DNA from: Paenibacillus woosongensis
GTDB lineage: Bacteria > Bacillota > Bacilli > Paenibacillales > Paenibacillaceae
Assembly (NCBI RefSeq): GCF_009725165.1
Contig: NZ_WNZW01000013.1
Coordinates: forward strand, 52,156-116,155
Length of the DNA stretch: 64,000 bases
Reading direction: 5' to 3'
Both the position numbers and the translations under genes were made by a program. The notes under the pieces were generated by a model. It did no database searches. It saw only the letters and a program-made list of their open reading frames with translations, and was not told where the DNA came from. Position 1 is the stretch's first letter. Each line of letters starts with the position of its first letter. Positions 49,570 to 57,005 of the stretch are shown here, piece after piece.

Positions 49570-52221
49570 TTAACCTTCTGTGTTCAACCCTGCAGCAGGA
49601 TCAGCGAACGGATCAACTAAGCCGCCGTCCTCCGGCGGAGGCGTAATCGCGCCATCGCTGCCGGATTCGGCACCGCCGGAGCCGTCGGTTCCTCCGGAAT
49701 TACCGCTTCCGTCCCCGGTTCCGCCTTGACCAGGTATCGCACCTGAGCCGCCGTTAGAACCATTGCCATTGCCATTGCCATGACCATGGCCGTTTCCGTT
49801 TCCGTTGCCCTGGCCATTTCCATTACCTTGGCCGTTTCCGTTGCCCTGGCCTGGTATCTCTTGGCCGTCTCCACCCTGGCCTCCCTCGGGAGCGCCGCCG
49901 TTCTGGCCATCATCCGGCGGAAATGGAATCTGCTCTTCCTGCCCTGGGTCGATATCGTCCATCGGTTCCCCTCCGGAAATATCGATTGTTACCTTATTAG
50001 ACGGGCCGCTCTCAGCGTCATTTACCGGATCGTACGCAGTAACGTAATACTCATAGCTCGTTCCCGGCACGACGCTCAAATCCTCGATCGATGCCGTAGC
50101 TGCATCCAAATAATAGGTGAATTCGGATTCCGAGGCTTCCTTGCGGTAAATACGGTAGACAGCACCTTCCTGTTCAACACCGTTCCAATTCAAGGATACC
50201 GTCTGCGTATCCTCGCTATAGGAAGCCGTTAGGCCGCTCGGCGTATCAAGCTGATCCTCAGGCGGCTTCGTCTCCTGCAAGTTCTTCGGCACAGGGAAGT
50301 CTTTGACTGGAACGCCTTCCAGCGCTTCCTTCATCACGGCCGCGAACAGCGCTGCGGTCTGCCCGCTGCTTCCATTCAGCAAGTGGTCCTTATCCGGATT
50401 GTCGTAACCCATCCAGACCGCTCCCGTCCATTCCGGCGTATAACCGACGAACCAGACGTCGCGGTTCTTGCTGCTTTTCAGGTTTTTGATGCCATGCTGC
50501 GTCGTTCCCGTTTTACCGGCAACCGGCCGGTTAAGGCGGGCTTTCTTCCCCGTTCCCTCGTTAACGACATCCTGCAGCAGCTCCGTCATCTGATACGCGG
50601 TCTGCTCCTTAAGCACCTGTTTCTGCTTCGGCGCGTCCGCTTTGTGAACCTCTTTGCCGCTATGATCGACAATAGACTTGATCGAGTACGGCTCGTTATA
50701 TTTCCCCTGGTTCGCGAAAACGCTGAAGGCCGCGGCCATTTCCAGGGTATTCGTTCCATGCGTCAACCCGCCAAGCGCAACCGCCAGGTTGCGGTCATCC
50801 TTATCCATGGTGATGCCCATTTCCGTCGCATATTTCACGCCGGTAGAGACGCCCACCTCATTGAGCAGCCATACCGCAGGAATATTGATCGATTTCGTTA
50901 ATGCGGTTCTAAAGCTTATCGTCTTGGAATATGACCCGCCTAGGTTGTTAGGGCAATAGTTGCCGAAACACTGCTTCTCATTGCTGACCATCGAATCGGG
51001 AGTAAACTTCCCGGTATCCAGCGCCGGCGCAAAAGAAACGATCGGCTTAAACGTTGAGCCCGGCTGCCTCCGGCTATCGAGACGGCTGAAGCCCTTCCGC
51101 TGGTAATCGCGTCCGCCAAGCAGCGCAACCAGACTTCCGTTCTCATGGTTCATAATGACCATTGAGGCCTGAACCTGCTGGTCATCCTTGCTTTTCTCGA
51201 AGAAATCGTCGTTCTCAAACGCCTTCTCCAGCGCCTTCTGCGCCTTCATATCCATCGTGGTGTAGATTTTATAACCGCCGCGGTTAAGCTGGTCTTCGGT
51301 CATACCCCACTTGTCCTCGGCTTCATCCAGGACATAATCCTTGAAGGCCTCGAAGCTTTGGCCTTTTGTCGGAGGCACATAGTCGTACACGACCGCTTTA
51401 GCTTCCTCCATCTCTGCTTGGGTAATGTATCCCTGCTCATACATCAGCTGGAGAACAACCGCCCGGCGCTGCATCGACAGCTCCGGATTACGTAGCGGAT
51501 TGTATTTGGACGGCCCTTTCGGCATCGCCGCCAAGGTGGCCATCTCCCACAATTTCAGGTCGTTCAGGTCGCTCTTGCCGAAATAGCGGATCGATGCAGC
51601 CTTAATGCCGTACACCGTACCGCCGAAGTTAATCCGGTTCAGGTACAAGGTAATGATCTCATCCTTGGTGTTGTTGCGCTCCAGCGCCATCGCGATCGAT
51701 ACTTCCGTCGCTTTCCGGAAGAATGTTTTGTCGAAGTCCAGGAAAATATTTTTTGCAAGCTGCTGGGTAATCGTACTGCCGCCCTCAACCAGCTTACGAG
51801 CGACGATATCCTTAACGGCGGCCCGGCCGATCGCCCACAGGTCGACACCGTTATGCTCGTAGAATCGTTTGTCCTCCGTCGCAATGAATGCGTCCTTTAG
51901 CATTTTCGGTATTTGCTCGGACGTGACGGGCTCGCTTTTTTCCAGCGACAATTCACCCATCAAGTTGCCGTTGCGGTCGTAGACCTTCGACGTCTCGTAT
52001 ACCGTCAGCTTCTCTCTGTTCTCGGCTAGTATTTTCTCGCCGTTAATCGTAATGTACAGGTAACCCGCAATGGCGCAAAATATAGCTAACGCGATCGTAA
52101 AAAACGAAGTCCACAATATCTTTTTAGCCGTCAGCTTCTTCTTTTTCTTGGCTTTCGGCTTCGCCGCTTTCGAATCCGGCCTGGTGCTTCTTTCCAATCT
52201 GGAAGGTCTCTTCGTAGACAT
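49570..52221 (-). CDS. Class A penicillin-binding protein 1A with Gly/Asn-rich tail
   Basis: This 883-residue bifunctional peptidoglycan synthase has a basic cytoplasmic tail, a membrane helix, a GT51 transglycosylase (EDKRFYEHNGVD, GGSTITQQLAKN), and a transpeptidase with SxxK in GSTFKPI, SxN in TKSINIP, and KTGT in AGKTGTTQHG. It then has a fibronectin type III-like domain (TPSGLTASYSEDTQTVSLNW) and a tail of about 110 residues dominated by Gly, Asn and Gln. The start at 52221 (MSTKRPSRLE) follows GGGAG. FN3 and low-complexity tails are known in Bacillales PBP1 proteins. The terminator at 49495-49533 ends the unit. Confidence 0.93.
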   Translation of the reverse strand: MSTKRPSRLERSTRPDSKAAKPKAKKKKKLTAKKILWTSFFTIALAIFCAIAGYLYITINGEKILAENREKLTVYETSKVYDRNGNLMGELSLEKSEPVTSEQIPKMLKDAFIATEDKRFYEHNGVDLWAIGRAAVKDIVARKLVEGGSTITQQLAKNIFLDFDKTFFRKATEVSIAMALERNNTKDEIITLYLNRINFGGTVYGIKAASIRYFGKSDLNDLKLWEMATLAAMPKGPSKYNPLRNPELSMQRRAVVLQLMYEQGYITQAEMEEAKAVVYDYVPPTKGQSFEAFKDYVLDEAEDKWGMTEDQLNRGGYKIYTTMDMKAQKALEKAFENDDFFEKSKDDQQVQASMVIMNHENGSLVALLGGRDYQRKGFSRLDSRRQPGSTFKPIVSFAPALDTGKFTPDSMVSNEKQCFGNYCPNNLGGSYSKTISFRTALTKSINIPAVWLLNEVGVSTGVKYATEMGITMDKDDRNLAVALGGLTHGTNTLEMAAAFSVFANQGKYNEPYSIKSIVDHSGKEVHKADAPKQKQVLKEQTAYQMTELLQDVVNEGTGKKARLNRPVAGKTGTTQHGIKNLKSSKNRDVWFVGYTPEWTGAVWMGYDNPDKDHLLNGSSGQTAALFAAVMKEALEGVPVKDFPVPKNLQETKPPEDQLDTPSGLTASYSEDTQTVSLNWNGVEQEGAVYRIYRKEASESEFTYYLDAATASIEDLSVVPGTSYEYYVTAYDPVNDAESGPSNKVTIDISGGEPMDDIDPGQEEQIPFPPDDGQNGGAPEGGQGGDGQEIPGQGNGNGQGNGNGQGNGNGNGHGHGNGNGNGSNGGSGAIPGQGGTGDGSGNSGGTDGSGGAESGSDGAITPPPEDGGLVDPFADPAAGLNTEG
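49753..49860 (-). repeat. Low-complexity coding repeat (Gly-Asn/Gly-Gln) in the PBP tail
   Basis: Short units reading GNGQGNGNGQGNGNGNG and then GHGHGNGNGNG recur in the coding sequence, so the DNA is a near-tandem array of six-base units. Slippage could change tail length between strains. Confidence 0.7.
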
Positions 52222-52264
52222 GGTTATCTCTGACTCCCTTCTTGCCAGTGTCACATTGTACGGG

Positions 52265-52293
52265 AAAGAAAAGAACAACCTTGTATCAGGTTG
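52265..52293 (-). terminator. Possible terminator after hfq
   Basis: CAACCT pairs with AGGTTG around six bases and is followed on the minus strand by TTCTTTTCTTTCCC. The stem is short and the T run is broken, so read-through into the PBP gene is possible. Confidence 0.4.
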
Positions 52294-52350
52294 CTCCGCT
52301 CCATTTCCTATACCATTAAACGTAACAGTTTTAAAAAAGTTTCAACGGGC

Positions 52351-52590
52351 TTAAGCTTCGCTTTGATTTTCCTGCATTAGCGAAACGTTGCGCTGCGGCT
52401 GAAACGTCGAAATCGCATGCTTGTACACCATCTGCTGGCGTCCGTCGCTATCGATAACGATGGTGAAATTATCAAATGCTCTAATCGTCCCTCTAATCTG
52501 AAACCCGTTGGTCAAGAAGACGGTAACAGGGATGCTCTCTTTACGCAATTGGTTCAAGAACGTATCTTGGATATTAATGGACTTGTTCAT
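52351..52590 (-). CDS. hfq: RNA chaperone Hfq
   Basis: This 79-residue Sm-like protein forms a hexamer. Visible are the Sm1 region (QDTFLNQLRKESIPVTVFL, NGFQIRGTIRAFDNFTI) and the Sm2 motif YKHAISTF. The ATG at 52590 has GGGGGT eight bases upstream; the longer frame from 52605 has no site. Miniature linker and short acidic C-terminus (MQENQSEA) are typical of Firmicutes. It follows miaA, as in many bacteria. Confidence 0.95.
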   Translation of the reverse strand: MNKSINIQDTFLNQLRKESIPVTVFLTNGFQIRGTIRAFDNFTIVIDSDGRQQMVYKHAISTFQPQRNVSLMQENQSEA

Positions 52591-52614
52591 TAGCCGTACC
52601 CCCAATAGAAATCA

Positions 52615-53589
52615 TTAGTGTTTTGAATTATATTCAAGATCAGTGGGAAACTTTCCTGCTATTATAGCATGAGCGGCATTTAAATTCCCGGAAAAATTTT
52701 GGCCGTCGCCCACGTCGATCCACGAAATGTCCTTCATCCGCCGAAACCAAGAGAGCTGACGCTTGGCGAACCGCCGGGTATCCCTCTTTAATTTCTCTAT
52801 CGCTTCATGAAGGGGCACACCATCCTGAAGATGTTCAGCCATCTCCTTATAGCCGAGTCCCTGCATGGATACCATATCCCGGTTATATCCTTTATCCAGC
52901 AGTCCCTTTACCTCATCTACCAGTCCGTTAGCGATCATTTCGTCGATTCGCTGTTCAATACGGTTATAAAGCATTTGACGGTCCATTGTCAAACCGATTA
53001 AGCACAATTCATATGGCGACTGCTTACTCTGGCCCTCCAATTGTGACGATAATGTCTCCCCCGTCAGATGATAAATCTCGAGCGCCCGTACGACCCGGCG
53101 CACGTCATTCGGGTGCAGCCTGGCCGCAGAATCAGGGTCAATGAGGGCTAACTTCCGGTGCAGCGCCTCAACGCCCTCTTCCTCGGCCATGCGTTTATGC
53201 GATTCTCGGAATGCCTCATCCATTCCCGCTTCCGTAAATTGATATTCATAGCAGACCGATTCGACATATAAGCCTGTGCCTCCGACAATAAACGGCAGCT
53301 TGTTCCGGTCATGGATTTCCGTAATCAGTTGCTTGCTCCATTCCTGGAACTGGGCGACCGAAAACGGCTCATCCGGCTCCAAAATGTCGATGAGATGATG
53401 GGGGATTCCCTGTGTCTCCTCCGGGGTGATTTTTGCCGTACCGATATCCATACCCCGGTAGACCTGCATCGAATCGCCGGAAATAATTTCGCAGGAGAAA
53501 GCCTTGGCAATCTCGATGCTTAGTTTCGTCTTGCCTACGGCTGTCGGTCCGACAAGGACGAGCAGCCTGGGTTTATGTTGCCTGTTCAA
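52615..53589 (-). CDS. miaA: tRNA dimethylallyltransferase MiaA
   Basis: This 324-residue enzyme adds an isopentenyl group to A37 of tRNAs reading UNN codons. P-loop GPTAVGKTKLS, the DSMQVYRGMDIGTAK segment, GGTGLYVES, DPDSAARLHPND and RDTRRFAKRQLSWFR are all present. The TTG start overlaps the stop of the methyltransferase gene by four bases (TTGA). Confidence 0.96.
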   Translation of the reverse strand: MNRQHKPRLLVLVGPTAVGKTKLSIEIAKAFSCEIISGDSMQVYRGMDIGTAKITPEETQGIPHHLIDILEPDEPFSVAQFQEWSKQLITEIHDRNKLPFIVGGTGLYVESVCYEYQFTEAGMDEAFRESHKRMAEEEGVEALHRKLALIDPDSAARLHPNDVRRVVRALEIYHLTGETLSSQLEGQSKQSPYELCLIGLTMDRQMLYNRIEQRIDEMIANGLVDEVKGLLDKGYNRDMVSMQGLGYKEMAEHLQDGVPLHEAIEKLKRDTRRFAKRQLSWFRRMKDISWIDVGDGQNFSGNLNAAHAIIAGKFPTDLEYNSKH

Positions 53590-54359
53590 AGGGTAATCAC
53601 TCCGTACGTTATTTTGGACCGGACGCGCCCCGAGACGCGAAAGCCTAGTCTTTCAAATTCGCCGCTGCCGATTTTCTCTTTCAAAATGACCGTCCTTCGG
53701 GCGACGCGGCAGGCTTCGAATATAGCCGCCTCCTCCAGGCAGCTGTTATTGGCGAACGCGCGCAGCGGCGAAATGGAGGAGGACTCCAGTACCGGATCGC
53801 GGAACATCGGGTCGAAATAGACGACGTCCGCGCTCTTATCCGGCATTTGTTCAAGGAGCCCCAGATGATGGCCATGCCTTGGCTCAATGCGCCGCAAAGC
53901 TTCGTCAAAAGGCTGCAGCCCGGACTCATAATAAGCCAATCCTTCGCTAAGCAGCGCCCACAGCGGCAGTGAATCTTCCATCGCAATCACCTTGCCTTCA
54001 GGCCCCGCGCCAAGCGAGAACATAATAGAATCCGAACCGAGCCCAGCCGTGCAATCGATAATCGTGTCGCCCGGCCGGACGCCCGCTGCTTCCAGCATCG
54101 TGTCTTTCTCGCCTTTTAACAGCCGCTTCGCCCGCACGAACGACATGCTTGGATGAAAGGCCATCGGCCGCTCGCCCGGGCGATGCAGCCGCGCTCCTCC
54201 TTCGAGTACGACGAGGATATCCTCGCCGGGATACAGTTCGGTCAGCCGCTTCATCGATGCCCGGTTCCTTGGGGCAAAACGGCAGCCGGCCTTGCCTGCA
54301 AGGGTGGCTGCACGCTCCACGGCGGCCGGCGCATTGTGCTCTCGGGTCGTAATTATCAA
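53586..54359 (-). CDS. RsmJ-like class I SAM-dependent methyltransferase
   Basis: The protein has 257 residues. The SAM motif is IIDCTAGLGSDSIMFSLGAG, and the active-site motif VVYFDPMF resembles the DPMFP of RsmJ, a 16S rRNA guanine methyltransferase. The N-terminus (IITTREHNAPAAVERAATLA) is typical of Bacillales members. The start is inferred as TTG at 54359 with GGAGG seven bases upstream, just after the mutL stop; longer in-frame starts would run deep into mutL. It is coupled to miaA, suggesting shared control of RNA modification. Confidence 0.78.
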   Translation of the reverse strand: MIITTREHNAPAAVERAATLAGKAGCRFAPRNRASMKRLTELYPGEDILVVLEGGARLHRPGERPMAFHPSMSFVRAKRLLKGEKDTMLEAAGVRPGDTIIDCTAGLGSDSIMFSLGAGPEGKVIAMEDSLPLWALLSEGLAYYESGLQPFDEALRRIEPRHGHHLGLLEQMPDKSADVVYFDPMFRDPVLESSSISPLRAFANNSCLEEAAIFEACRVARRTVILKEKIGSGEFERLGFRVSGRVRSKITYGVITL

Positions 54360-54373
54360 TTTTTTTCCTCCGA

Positions 54374-56473
54374 TCACATGACTCGTTTGAACAGCTTCTC
54401 CAAATCGTAGGTCGAGAAGCTGACCACAATCGGCCTTCCATGCGGACAGGTATACGGCTGCTTGCAGGCCGCCAGCCTCTGAATAAGTGTTGTCGCTTCC
54501 TCTGGCGTAAGCTTCTGGTTCGCCTTGATCGATGCCTTGCAGGAGACAAGAATCGAAGACTTCTCCCGCAGCTTCGCCAGGTCGATCTGCCGTTCCTGCA
54601 GCACCCATTCGGCCATTTCTTCGATGATGGCCGCCTCCTCCCCCGAAGGGAACCAGTAGGGATGGGAGACAACGCGGAACGTGCCGCCGCCAAAATGCTC
54701 AAGAATGACCCCAGCGCTCTCGAACCAGTTCAGCCGTTCCTTGAGCTTCTCGCTTTCCGCCGACGTAAATTCCAGCGTGATCGGAATGAGCAGCTCCTGA
54801 GAAGCGTCCGCCGGGTGACCGAATTTCTCATAGAAATATTCATAATTGACGCGCTCATGAGCGGCGTGCTGATCAATGAGATACAGCCCGTCCTCGTTCT
54901 GCGCGATCAGGTACGTTCCGTGGTGCTGCCCGATCAGGGTCAGCTCCGGGAAGGCCGGAAGCTCCGGCGCCGCCTCTGGCGAGCCGTACAGCGCTTCCGG
55001 CATGCGGCCGCCCGTCTGCGGGGCGGTATAACCGCTGCCGCCGATATATGCGGCAGCTCCCCCGCGCTGCGGCTGCGGCGCTGGCCGCGCAGCCGCGTCA
55101 TTCCCCGGCCCGCCACCACGGCCGGGAGAGGCGCCTGCCCCGCCGCCGTAGGGCGGGGCGGCTTCGCGCAGCGCGGCGGAGCCTGCGGCCGTCTCTTGAC
55201 GGCCGAGGCTGTACGCGCTGCCAGGGCGCTCAGCGCCGCTGGCGGGGCGTTGGTGGCGGGCTTCGCCACCAACGCTGTCCGTGCGGCGCTCCGCGCCCGC
55301 CGCAGGCGCAGGCTCCGCTGCTGCGGGGCCTGGCGCTGGGGCGTGCCCCGCGGCTGCGGAGCCGTGCGGGGGCAGCCCGGCGCTTGCGGCGTCTGTGCGC
55401 GCCGCCGGGAAGTGGAACTGCTCTTGAATAACCGAGCGGTTCGCGCCCTTGCCGATGGTCTGCTTCACGACCTGCGGGATCAGCACCTGGCCTTGCAGCA
55501 GCCGGCGGATGCTCTCCTCAACGAACGCGTTCAGCTCAGCTTCCTTGCTGAACCTAACCTCGAGCTTGGACGGATGCACGTTCACATCGACCAGGGAAGG
55601 GTGCATCTCCAATTGGAGTACGACCAGCGGATAGCGATTGATCGGCAGCAGTGTATGATAAGCCCGCAGAATGGCCTGATACAATCCCTGGTTGCGAATA
55701 TACCTGCCGTTCACGATCGTGGATATGCCGCTGCGGTTTGATCGGGTCAGATCGGGCCGCCCGACGAAGCCGCTTATTTTGTAATCCAGATTGTCCGCTG
55801 CGATCGGAACCATGGCCCGCGAAGCATTGATCCCGTAAATTGACGCGATCACCTGCAGAAGGTCGCCATTGCCTTGAGTTTGCAGCAGTGTATTGCCGTT
55901 ATGGCGAAGCGTGATGGCGATCTCAGGGTGTGCCAGCGCCTGGCGGTACATGACATCGGAAATATGCCCGAGCTCCGTCTGAATCGTCTTCATGTACTTT
56001 AATCTGGCCGGCGTATTATAGAACAGCTCCTTAATCGTAATATCCGTGCCTTGCGGTGCTGCCGTTTCCTCGTTCTGCTTCAGGGAGCCGCCTTCGATCA
56101 CGATGACCCGGCCAAGGCCGCTGTCATTGCTGCTCGTCACTAGCTGCACTTTGGCGACGGCTGCGATACTCGGCAGCGCCTCGCCGCGGAACCCGAGGCT
56201 GCGGATTTGGAACAAATCGCGCCCGGAAAGCAGCTTGCTCGTCGCATGGCGATAGAACGCCTTCTCGCAATCCTCCGCTTCGATCCCTGAGCCGTTATCC
56301 GTGACCCGGATCAACTGCAGCCCGCCTTCTTCGACCTGAACGTCAATCTTGCGGGCTCCCGCGTCAACTGCGTTTTCGACCAGCTCCTTGACGACAGAAG
56401 ACGGGCGCTCCACGACTTCCCCAGCGGCAATCTGGTTGGCGATATGCTCGTCCAGTACAACAATATGGGCCAT
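54374..56473 (-). CDS. mutL: DNA mismatch repair protein MutL
   Basis: This protein of about 699 residues starts at 56473, with GAGGTG seven bases upstream. The GHKL ATPase has VERPSSVVKELVENAVDAG, VTDNGSGI, TSKL and RSLGFRGEALPSI. The C-terminal domain keeps the endonuclease motif DQHAAHERVNYE, plus CKASIKANQKLT and CPHGRPIVV, so it should be a nicking MutL that works without MutH. Between them lies a linker of about 150 residues extremely rich in Ala, Pro and Gly, encoded by GC-rich DNA (about 54950-55400), longer and more biased than usual. Confidence 0.96.
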   Translation of the reverse strand: MAHIVVLDEHIANQIAAGEVVERPSSVVKELVENAVDAGARKIDVQVEEGGLQLIRVTDNGSGIEAEDCEKAFYRHATSKLLSGRDLFQIRSLGFRGEALPSIAAVAKVQLVTSSNDSGLGRVIVIEGGSLKQNEETAAPQGTDITIKELFYNTPARLKYMKTIQTELGHISDVMYRQALAHPEIAITLRHNGNTLLQTQGNGDLLQVIASIYGINASRAMVPIAADNLDYKISGFVGRPDLTRSNRSGISTIVNGRYIRNQGLYQAILRAYHTLLPINRYPLVVLQLEMHPSLVDVNVHPSKLEVRFSKEAELNAFVEESIRRLLQGQVLIPQVVKQTIGKGANRSVIQEQFHFPAARTDAASAGLPPHGSAAAGHAPAPGPAAAEPAPAAGAERRTDSVGGEARHQRPASGAERPGSAYSLGRQETAAGSAALREAAPPYGGGAGASPGRGGGPGNDAAARPAPQPQRGGAAAYIGGSGYTAPQTGGRMPEALYGSPEAAPELPAFPELTLIGQHHGTYLIAQNEDGLYLIDQHAAHERVNYEYFYEKFGHPADASQELLIPITLEFTSAESEKLKERLNWFESAGVILEHFGGGTFRVVSHPYWFPSGEEAAIIEEMAEWVLQERQIDLAKLREKSSILVSCKASIKANQKLTPEEATTLIQRLAACKQPYTCPHGRPIVVSFSTYDLEKLFKRVM

Positions 56474-56670
56474 CAACACTCACCTCTTCCTGCACTTTCC
56501 TGGAATTATTATGAATATAAGCCGAACTAGCGATCCTTTTCGAATTTCGTGGATGCTCTCCCTTGCTAGTAAGGGTCTAGTTCGCTAAATATTAGCTGAT
56601 GTACATTAATACTCCGTAAGCCATGATACGTGCACTAAGTTACCGTAACTAGGATACAAATCCCAAATGT

Positions 56671-56868
56671 CAGATTTTAAATGGAACTCATGCATCTAAT
56701 TAGGCTCTAAACGATTGTTTTAGGAAAATAGATGGATTTTATACACCTAAAATCATACATCCAGCCCGTCATTGGCAATTTCCCTGCTTCTAACGACATG
56801 AAATCCATTTAAATCTATGTTCCCTTTTTTACCGCAGAAACTAACCGCTATAAATCCATTTATTATAA
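56671..56868. repeat. Further copies of the AT-rich intergenic repeat, mutL-mutS gap
   Basis: Imperfect copies lie at 56671-56705, 56727-56752 (plus), 56798-56822 (minus) and 56828-56868 (minus). The second reads ATAGATGGATTTTATACACC, and the reverse of the fourth reads AAATGGATTTATAGCGGTTAG, close to the copies at 42048-42240. The gap 56474-57005 also holds the direct repeat TTGTCCTA at 56907 and 56924 and a weak inverted repeat near 56950-56995 that may end mutS. No gene is seen. Confidence 0.55.
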
Positions 56869-57005
56869 GTTACACGATAAAAATGAATGGGAGGCAAGGG
56901 TCTAAGTTGTCCTACGACCGCTATTGTCCTAGATTCCCTGGATGAAATAGGTTCAAGGGATGTTTTCCTTGCCTTCGTCCCATTCTTGATTTCACCTTAC
57001 ATAGA

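Noticed and set aside
49753..49860. Tandem DNA repeat as a non-coding satellite
   Set aside because: The repeat keeps the reading frame of the penicillin-binding protein and encodes a regular Gly/Asn tail.
54440..55741. A 433-codon open frame on the plus strand opposite mutL
   Set aside because: It is a shadow of the GC-rich mutL linker. It is rich in Arg and Leu, has no ribosome binding site and lies wholly inside a clear gene.
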